Shown here piece by piece: positions 1 through 5,290 of a stretch of DNA of 5,290 bases. Under the pieces are notes generated by a model. The model was not told the DNA's origin, ran no database searches, and saw nothing but the letters and a program-made list of their open reading frames with translations. Both the position numbers and the translations under genes were made by a program. Source of the DNA: Ruminococcus callidus (GTDB lineage: Bacteria; Bacillota; Clostridia; Oscillospirales; Ruminococcaceae); contig NZ_JAJFCK010000078.1 in assembly GCF_020709055.1 (NCBI RefSeq), positions 1-5,290 on the forward strand, written 5' to 3'. Every line of letters starts with the position of its first letter. The stretch's first letter is position 1.

Positions 1-199
1 CGAGGTGTTCTTAGAGGGCACGTGCCCTCTAAGTCGCTGTCCGCAGACAGCGAAACTTCCTGCGCCATGCTTCTGGCGCACGGAGAAGGTGGGTGAGAAA
101 AGCGACAGCTTTTCGAGGGCGGAGCGAACAAGACCGCTCCGCCCTGTTTGCCGTTTGCTGTTATGTGATTTTGGAAACGTTCCGGTGGAACGTTTCCAA
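1..199 (+). repeat. Hairpin-array repeat, copy 1 (left end cut by window)
   Basis: This is a chain of perfect hairpins with short spacers. H1 is a 24-nt palindrome at 10-33 (arm CTTAGAGGGCAC). H2 is 34-53 (TCGCTGTC, loop CGCA). H3 is 61-80 (TGCGCCA, loop TGCTTC). H4 is 98-113 (AAAAGC, loop GACA). H5 is 117-144 (GGGCGGAGCG, loop AACAAGAC). H6 is 171-199 (13-bp stem TTGGAAACGTTCC, loop GGT). A weak GGGA/TCCC dyad follows at 201-210. The same order occurs, reversed, at 301-513 and 5074-5290. From H2 through H5 this copy and the third are nearly identical, with differences mainly in one H2 pair, the H2-H3 spacer and one H3 loop base. The strand given is that of the H1-to-H6 order. The function is unknown: it may be a structured non-coding RNA, a MITE-like mobile element or a REP/BIME-like repeat. 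The H0 hairpin seen outside H1 in the other copies would lie left of the window. Confidence 0.9.
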
Positions 200-224
200 C
201 GGGATTTCCCTTTGCCGAAATCGA

Positions 225-250
225 CGGACACGGCACGCCGTGTCCCTACA
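225..250 (-). repeat. GGACACGGC palindrome, copy a (centre of the converging arrays)
   Basis: A perfect hairpin with 9-bp arms GGACACGGC (226-234) and GCCGTGTCC (237-245) and a 2-nt centre, with the flank CCCTACA on its right. It lies between the H6 ends of array copies 1 and 2. Read on the minus strand it begins TGTAGGGACACGG, the form also seen at 4690. Short palindromes of this type are widespread intergenic repeats in many bacteria; I recognise the style, not a named family. Confidence 0.85.
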
Positions 251-300
251 GAGGGTGCTGCGAAACTGCAAGCTGTTTTCTGTGCTGCTGGGGACTACGT
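246..300. other. Unassigned spacer between array copies 1 and 2
   Basis: This stretch joins the GGACACGGC palindrome to H6 of copy 2. It contains only weak internal symmetry (AAAC at 264-267 against GTTT at 274-277) and no credible coding signal. It is the variable 3' part of copy 2, corresponding to about 26 nt in copy 1 and about 80 nt in copy 3, where the spacer instead carries an AATATTTCA palindrome. Confidence 0.5.
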
Positions 301-513
301 TTGCAACGTCCCACCGGGACATTGCAAAAATCAAACCTTTCCTCTCCGGTTTCACACGGGGAGCGGTCTTGTTCGCTCCCCGCAAAAAGCTGCCGCTTTT
401 TGTCCCTTTCTCCGTGTGCCCAGAAGTATGGGCACGGGGATTTCGCCGTCTGCGGACGGCGACTTAGAGGGCACGTGCCCTCTAAGAACACCTCGCCAAC
501 TGTGCTCAGTTGG
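301..513 (-). repeat. Hairpin-array repeat, copy 2 (divergent copy)
   Basis: This copy has the same hairpin order as copy 1 but runs on the minus strand. H6 is 301-327 (TTGCAACGTCCC / GGGACATTGCAA, one mismatch C307-A321), H5 is 357-382 (CGGGGAGCG, loop GTCTTGTT), H4 is 383-402 (CAAAAAGC, loop TGCC), H3 is 416-435 (GTGCCCA, loop GAAGTA), H2 is 443-462 (TCGCCGTC, loop TGCG), H1 is 463-486 (identical to copy 1), and H0 is 496-513 (CCAACTG, loop TGCT). It is the most diverged copy. H3 and H5 have different arm sequences that still pair perfectly, while the H5 loop is unchanged. It converges with copy 1, with 101 bp between their H6 ends, and abuts the 49-bp repeat at 514. This spread of compensated differences makes it the most informative copy for structure. 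Confidence 0.9.
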
Positions 514-562
514 ATCAGCCTGACGAGTTCAACGACTCCGTTTCTCTTTGTCCCTGCACGAT
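514..562 (+). repeat. 49-bp inverted repeat flanking the operon, left copy
   Basis: Read on the plus strand this segment starts ATCAGCCTGA and ends CCCTGCACGAT. Its reverse complement recurs at 4631-4679, with 44 of 49 positions identical by my reading, and all five differences are transitions. It begins directly after hairpin H0 of array copy 2, so it may be the outer part of the same element. It can form a small hairpin GAGTT/GACTC (525-538 region, loop CAAC, with one G-U pair). Function unknown. Confidence 0.85.
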
Positions 563-2383
<1,821 letters not shown>

Positions 2384-2418
2384 GCCAGCGGCTGGCAGTT
2401 CCGGAGGTGTAGCATTTT

Positions 2419-3105
2419 ATGAGCAGAATGTTGATCGTGGACGACGAAGAGAAGATCCGTGCCGTCGTTCGGGAATACGCAGAATTCGAGGAATTCGAAG
2501 TGACGGAGGCACGGGACGGCATGGAAGCAGTTAATCTGTGCCGGGAAAACGACTATGACATCATCATCATGGACGTAATGATGCCCCGTCTGGACGGCTA
2601 TTCCGCCTGCAAGGAGATCCGGAAGCACAAGAACATTCCGGTCATCATGCTCTCTGCACGGGGGGAGGAGTACGACAAGCTGTTCGGGTTCGAGACCGGC
2701 ATTGACGATTATGTGGTCAAGCCGTTCTCGCCCAGAGAGCTGATGGCACGGGTGCGTGCCGTCCTCGCCCGCAGCCAGGCGGCAAAGGCTGCGCCGGAGG
2801 GAACGGAACAGCGCCTGAAATTTCAGGGGCTGGAGATCGACCTCGCCGGACGGGAGGTTTACGTGGACGGCAAGCGTGCTTCCATGACACCAAAGGAATA
2901 CGATCTGCTGTTCTATCTGGTCAAGAACAAGGGACTGGCGCTCTCCAGAGACAAGCTGCTGGAGGAAGTCTGGGGATATGACTTTTTCGGGGACGACCGC
3001 ACTGTGGATACGCATATCAAGATGCTGCGCGGCAGCCTTGGACCGTACCGCAACTTTATCGTTACCTTGAGAGGAATGGGATATAAGTTTGAACCTGATG
3101 CATGA
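2419..3105 (+). CDS. OmpR/PhoB-family two-component response regulator
   Basis: This is a 228-residue cytosolic DNA-binding regulator. The receiver domain (about 2-115) has the acidic pair D8/D9, the phosphoacceptor D52 in IIIMDVMMPRLDG, the switch residues S79 and Y98, and K101 in VVKPFSPRELMARV. A linker leads to a winged-helix DNA-binding domain (about 132-226) with SMTPKEYDLLFYLV, then DRTVDTHIKMLRGSLG (recognition-helix region) and the terminal hairpin TLRGMGYKF. The SD GGAGGTG (2403-2409) lies 9 nt before ATG 2419; a second in-frame ATG at 2428 is less well placed. The cluster lies 35 bp after pyrG, and its stop codon overlaps the start of the adjacent histidine kinase, its presumed partner. 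The family usually activates or represses promoters when phosphorylated. Target genes and signal are unknown, so no specific name is given. Confidence 0.95.
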   Translation: MSRMLIVDDEEKIRAVVREYAEFEEFEVTEARDGMEAVNLCRENDYDIIIMDVMMPRLDGYSACKEIRKHKNIPVIMLSARGEEYDKLFGFETGIDDYVVKPFSPRELMARVRAVLARSQAAKAAPEGTEQRLKFQGLEIDLAGREVYVDGKRASMTPKEYDLLFYLVKNKGLALSRDKLLEEVWGYDFFGDDRTVDTHIKMLRGSLGPYRNFIVTLRGMGYKFEPDA

Positions 3106-4558
3106 TCTCCATCATCTGCGTGACCGCAATTTACGGCTGAGCACGAAAATCTGGCTGTTCTTTATGCTGTTTGTGTGCATTGTCTTTCTGCTGATGTGGC
3201 TGTTCCAGATCATCTTTCTGGAGTGGTTCTACGAATCCATGAAGATCCGGGACACGGCAAAGGTGGCGCTGCACCTCGTGGAGTACTATGAGAAGGACGG
3301 CTTCGAGGACAAGGCGAACGAGATTGCCCTGCAAAACGAAATGTGCATCGAACTGCTGGACAAGGACGGCAAGGAAGTCTACTACGACTGCATGTACAAC
3401 GGCAAATGCCTGCTCCACGGCGTAAACAGCGGCACGTTTTTCTACCTCATCGACCTGCAAAACAGCCAGAGCGGCATCATCTGCCGGCGGGTGTTCAACG
3501 AAAGCTTACAGAGCGAGATGCTGGTCTACGGCTGCACCATCTACCGGCAGGACAAGACAGTCGCCGGCTATCTGCTGCTGAATTCGCCGCTGGTGCCGGT
3601 GGAGTCCACCGTTTCCATCCTGAAACGGCAGACCATGATTATCACGATACTGCTGGTATTCTTCGGCTTCCTGCTCTCGTTCTTCACGGCAAATCACATT
3701 GCCACCCCCATCATCAACATCACCGCCTCCGCCAAACGTCTGGCGCACGGCGACTATCAGACACCGTTCGAGGGCGGCGGCTATGCGGAGGTGGACGATC
3801 TTGCGGAGACGCTGAACTACACGGCGCAGGAGCTTTCCAAAACCGACGAGATGCAGCGTGACCTCATCGCCAACGTATCCCACGACCTGCGCACGCCCCT
3901 CACTATGATGAAAGCGTATGCGGAGATGATCCGGGATCTCTCCGGCGACAATCCGGTGAAGCGGGAACAGCACCTCAACATCATCATCGAGGAGACCGAC
4001 CGGCTCTCCCTGCTGGTGAACGACATGCTGGATCTCTCCCGTCTGGAGAGCGGCACACAGAAGCTGAACTACAGCACCTTCGACATCTCCCAGTGCATGG
4101 CGGAGATTGCCCACCGCTACGAGGGCGTTTCGGAGCACATGGGATATCACATCCACTTTACGCCGGCACCGCCGTGTCTGGTGCACTGCGATGAGAGCAA
4201 GATCGACCGTGTCATCGGCAACCTCATCAACAACGCCATCAACTACACTTCCAAGGAGGACAAGCAGGTGTTTGTCACCCAGATCAACACGCCCAACGGG
4301 GTGCGCATCGAGGTGCGGGACACCGGCGACGGCATTGAGGAGGACAAGATCAAGCTGATTTTCGACAAGTACTACCGCTCGGAGAATCACAAGCGGGAGG
4401 TCGTAGGCACGGGACTGGGTCTGACCATCGTCAAGACCATCCTCAAAATGCACGGCTATGACTACGGCGTGAATAGTAAGCTGGGCAAGGGCTCTACGTT
4501 CTGGTTTGTCATCCGGGATGTAGTGCATGCGCCGGAACAGGGAAACGGAAAAGAATAA
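3098..4558 (+). CDS. Membrane sensor histidine kinase, partner of the adjacent regulator
   Basis: From ATG 3098 the product is 486 residues. Two membrane segments (about 18-41 and 180-200) enclose an extracytoplasmic sensor region of about 138 residues that I cannot assign to a named fold; it contains five cysteines (83, 98, 104, 129, 146). A HAMP linker (about 198-250) leads to the HisKA dimerisation domain with the phosphoacceptor H262 in SHDLRTPLT. The ATPase domain has the N box NLINNAINYT (375-384), G1 DTGDGI (408-413), the F box IFDKYYR (421-427) and G2 GTGLGL (437-442), all intact. The gene overlaps the regulator by 8 bp, typical of translational coupling. No clear SD precedes it; a TTG at 3089 would add three residues and cannot be excluded. 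It should phosphorylate the upstream regulator. A terminator follows 17 bp after the stop. Confidence 0.95.
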   Translation: MHDLHHLRDRNLRLSTKIWLFFMLFVCIVFLLMWLFQIIFLEWFYESMKIRDTAKVALHLVEYYEKDGFEDKANEIALQNEMCIELLDKDGKEVYYDCMYNGKCLLHGVNSGTFFYLIDLQNSQSGIICRRVFNESLQSEMLVYGCTIYRQDKTVAGYLLLNSPLVPVESTVSILKRQTMIITILLVFFGFLLSFFTANHIATPIINITASAKRLAHGDYQTPFEGGGYAEVDDLAETLNYTAQELSKTDEMQRDLIANVSHDLRTPLTMMKAYAEMIRDLSGDNPVKREQHLNIIIEETDRLSLLVNDMLDLSRLESGTQKLNYSTFDISQCMAEIAHRYEGVSEHMGYHIHFTPAPPCLVHCDESKIDRVIGNLINNAINYTSKEDKQVFVTQINTPNGVRIEVRDTGDGIEEDKIKLIFDKYYRSENHKREVVGTGLGLTIVKTILKMHGYDYGVNSKLGKGSTFWFVIRDVVHAPEQGNGKE

Positions 4559-4575
4559 GAGCTCTAAAGATTCAG

Positions 4576-4611
4576 CGGGAACTGCATGCGGAATGCGGTT
4601 CCCGTTTTTTT
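4576..4611 (+). terminator. Intrinsic terminator of the pyrG-regulator-kinase operon
   Basis: A 12-bp stem CGGGAACTGCAT (4576-4587) pairs with ATGCGGTTCCCG (4593-4604), including one G-U pair, around the loop GCGGA. Seven T residues follow at 4605-4611. This is a textbook rho-independent terminator. Confidence 0.93.
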
Positions 4612-4630
4612 GCGGGCGATAGCGGAAAGT

Positions 4631-4679
4631 ATCGTGCAGGGACGAAGAGGAACGGAGTCGTTAGACTCATCAGGCTGAT
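4631..4679 (-). repeat. 49-bp inverted repeat flanking the operon, right copy
   Basis: This is the reverse-oriented partner of 514-562. It begins ATCGTGCAGGGACG on the plus strand and ends CAGGCTGAT. It starts 19 bp after the operon terminator. Here the inner hairpin is perfect: GAGTC (4655-4659), loop GTTA, GACTC (4664-4668). A second small dyad ATCAG/CTGAT spans 4669-4679. The pair encloses all three genes plus promoter and terminator. Confidence 0.85.
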
Positions 4680-4689
4680 TCGTGCACGT

Positions 4690-4715
4690 TGTAGGGACAC
4701 GGCGTGCCGTGTCCG
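4690..4715 (+). repeat. GGACACGGC palindrome, copy b
   Basis: Perfect 9-bp arms GGACACGGC (4695-4703) and GCCGTGTCC (4706-4714) with the flank TGTAG on the left. It is the same family as 225-250, here in the opposite orientation, and sits just beyond the right 49-bp repeat. Confidence 0.85.
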
Positions 4716-4747
4716 CAGATTTCATATCACAAAACATTTGGGGAAAC

Positions 4748-4940
4748 AAGCCTCCCCTGAAAGGGGTGACTCCCCACGGGGTGGGGAGATGCCCGAAGGG
4801 CAGAGGGGACCGCTCAGTACGAGGGGGACCGCCGTTAGGCGGTGGAGAGGTCTTTCGTGAAATCATTTATGCAATGGATGATTTGCAGAAACCCCTCAGT
4901 CAGTGCTGCGCACTGCCAGCTCCCCTTTCAGGGGAGCCTT
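4748..4940. mobile_element. MITE-like element with 19-bp terminal inverted repeats
   Basis: The left end (4748-4766, AAGCCTCCCCTGAAAGGGG) and the right end (4922-4940, reading AAGGCTCCCCTGAAAGGGG on the minus strand) match at 18 of 19 positions. The 193-bp interior is a string of further hairpins: CTCCCCAC/GTGGGGAG (4770-4788), GCCC/GGGC (4791-4801), ACCGCC/GGCGGT (4828-4843), AAATCAT/ATGATTT (4860-4884), CAGTGC/GCACTG (4901-4915) and GCTCCCCT/AGGGGAGC (4919-4937). It encodes nothing credible, and no target-site duplication is obvious. Such non-coding, end-inverted repeats are usually moved by a transposase encoded elsewhere. It could equally be a structured repeat of non-transposon origin. 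Confidence 0.6.
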
Positions 4941-4972
4941 TACTCTTCCTTCTCTTTGTTATGGAGAATCTG

Positions 4973-4998
4973 CGGACACAGCTCGCCGTGTCCCTACA
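4973..4998 (-). repeat. GGACACGGC palindrome, copy c (degenerate)
   Basis: The arms GGACACAGC (4974-4982) and GCCGTGTCC (4985-4993) form a hairpin with one A4980-C4987 mismatch on plus, which is a G-U pair on the minus strand. The CCCTACA flank is conserved. It lies about 80 bp beyond H6 of array copy 3, on the same side of H6 as copy a lies relative to arrays 1 and 2. Confidence 0.75.
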
Positions 4999-5032
4999 AA
5001 ATGAATCTCGCTATTTCATAACATAGATATAG

Positions 5033-5052
5033 AATATTTCATGTGAAATATT
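5033..5052. repeat. AATATTTCA palindrome
   Basis: Perfect 9-bp arms AATATTTCA (5033-5041) and TGAAATATT (5044-5052) surround a TG centre. It lies between the degenerate GGACAC palindrome and H6 of array copy 3. It is AT-rich, unlike its neighbours. It may be a separate short repeat or a hairpin added to this array copy; no partner is seen in this window. Confidence 0.6.
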
Positions 5053-5073
5053 TTGCATCAAGGAAAATTCCCG

Positions 5074-5290
5074 TTGAAAACGTTCCACCGGAACGTTTCC
5101 AAAATCAAGAAAGAGCAACCGGCACACAGGGCGGAGCGGTCTTGTTCGCTCCGCCCTCGAAAAGCTGTCGCTTTTCTCACCCACCTTCTCCGTGCGCCAA
5201 AAGCATGGCGCAGGGAATTTCGCCGTCTGCGGACGGCGACTTAGAGGGCACGTGCCCTCTAAGAACACCTCGCCAGCTGCGCTCAGCTGG
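5074..5290 (-). repeat. Hairpin-array repeat, copy 3 (right end at window edge)
   Basis: This copy runs on the minus strand, in the same orientation as copy 2 and opposite to copy 1. H6 is 5074-5102 (one mismatch A5077-C5099), H5 is 5129-5156 (GGGCGGAGCG, loop GTCTTGTT), H4 is 5160-5175 (AAAAGC, loop TGTC), H3 is 5193-5212 (TGCGCCA, loop AAAGCA), H2 is 5220-5239 (TCGCCGTC, loop TGCG), H1 is 5240-5263 (identical to the other copies) and H0 is 5273-5290 (CCAGCTG, loop CGCT). A small GGAA/TTCC dyad lies beyond H6 at 5062-5071. H2 matches copy 2 while H3 to H5 match copy 1. The element may continue to the right of the window. Confidence 0.9.

Noticed and set aside
1..513. CRISPR array
   Set aside because: The repeated units are different hairpins in a fixed order, not identical direct repeats with regular unique spacers, and no cas gene is present.
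5..523. Open frames inside the hairpin arrays (5-523 +, 246-491 -, 5011-5268 -), two of which share a nearly identical N-terminus starting MFLEGTCPLSR
   Set aside because: The similar peptides are simply translations of the same repeat. They occur on both strands, run through stems and loops, lack an SD, and the DNA differences preserve base pairing rather than codons.
2384..2396. GCCAGC/GCTGGC dyad between pyrG and the regulator as a terminator
   Set aside because: The one-base centre leaves no proper loop and no T-run follows.
3089..3097. TTG start for the histidine kinase
   Set aside because: Neither start has a good SD. ATG 3098 gives the compact 8-bp overlap typical of coupled genes, so it is preferred, though the TTG is not excluded.
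4559..5290. Hidden tRNA, rRNA or riboswitch in the right flank
   Set aside because: I found no cloverleaf, CCA end or known riboswitch core. The many stems are accounted for by the terminator and the repeat families listed.

Overview
The window looks like chromosomal DNA from a fairly GC-rich, low-oxygen-gut type Firmicute, most likely an Oscillospiraceae/Ruminococcus-like Clostridia. This is an inference from the style of the proteins, the SD sequences (GGGAGGA, GGAGGTG) and the abundance of short GC-rich palindromic repeats between genes. I cannot name the genus with confidence.

The core is an ordinary three-gene rightward cluster (about 700-4611). It has a sigma-A-like promoter (681-709), a short leader with a perfect hairpin (735-757), pyrG for CTP synthase (779-2383), an OmpR/PhoB-type response regulator (2419-3105), a membrane sensor histidine kinase overlapping it by 8 bp (3098-4558), and a strong intrinsic terminator (4576-4611). 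pyrG makes CTP from UTP. The kinase and regulator form a cognate signalling pair, and nothing in the sequence shows what they sense or control.

The unusual part is the DNA on both sides. The left side (1-562) and right side (4631-5290) are packed with inverted-repeat structures from at least four families. The most striking is an array of six or seven consecutive hairpins about 200-215 bp long, present three times (1-199 on +, 301-513 on -, 5074-5290 on -). Its stems change sequence between copies while pairing is kept, and several loops stay constant, so it behaves like a conserved folded RNA or a folded single-stranded DNA element. Copies 1 and 2 converge on a GGACACGGC palindrome; the same palindrome family recurs twice on the right (4690-4715, 4973-4998). 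A 49-bp repeat stands in inverted orientation immediately outside the operon at both ends (514-562 and 4631-4679). A 193-bp MITE-like element with 19-bp terminal inverted repeats (4748-4940) lies between the operon and copy 3.

Thus a housekeeping/signalling operon is bracketed by nested inverted repeats. No transposase, recombinase, tRNA, rRNA or CRISPR array is visible. Copies 1 and 3 reach the window edges, so the outer limits of the hairpin element cannot be set here.
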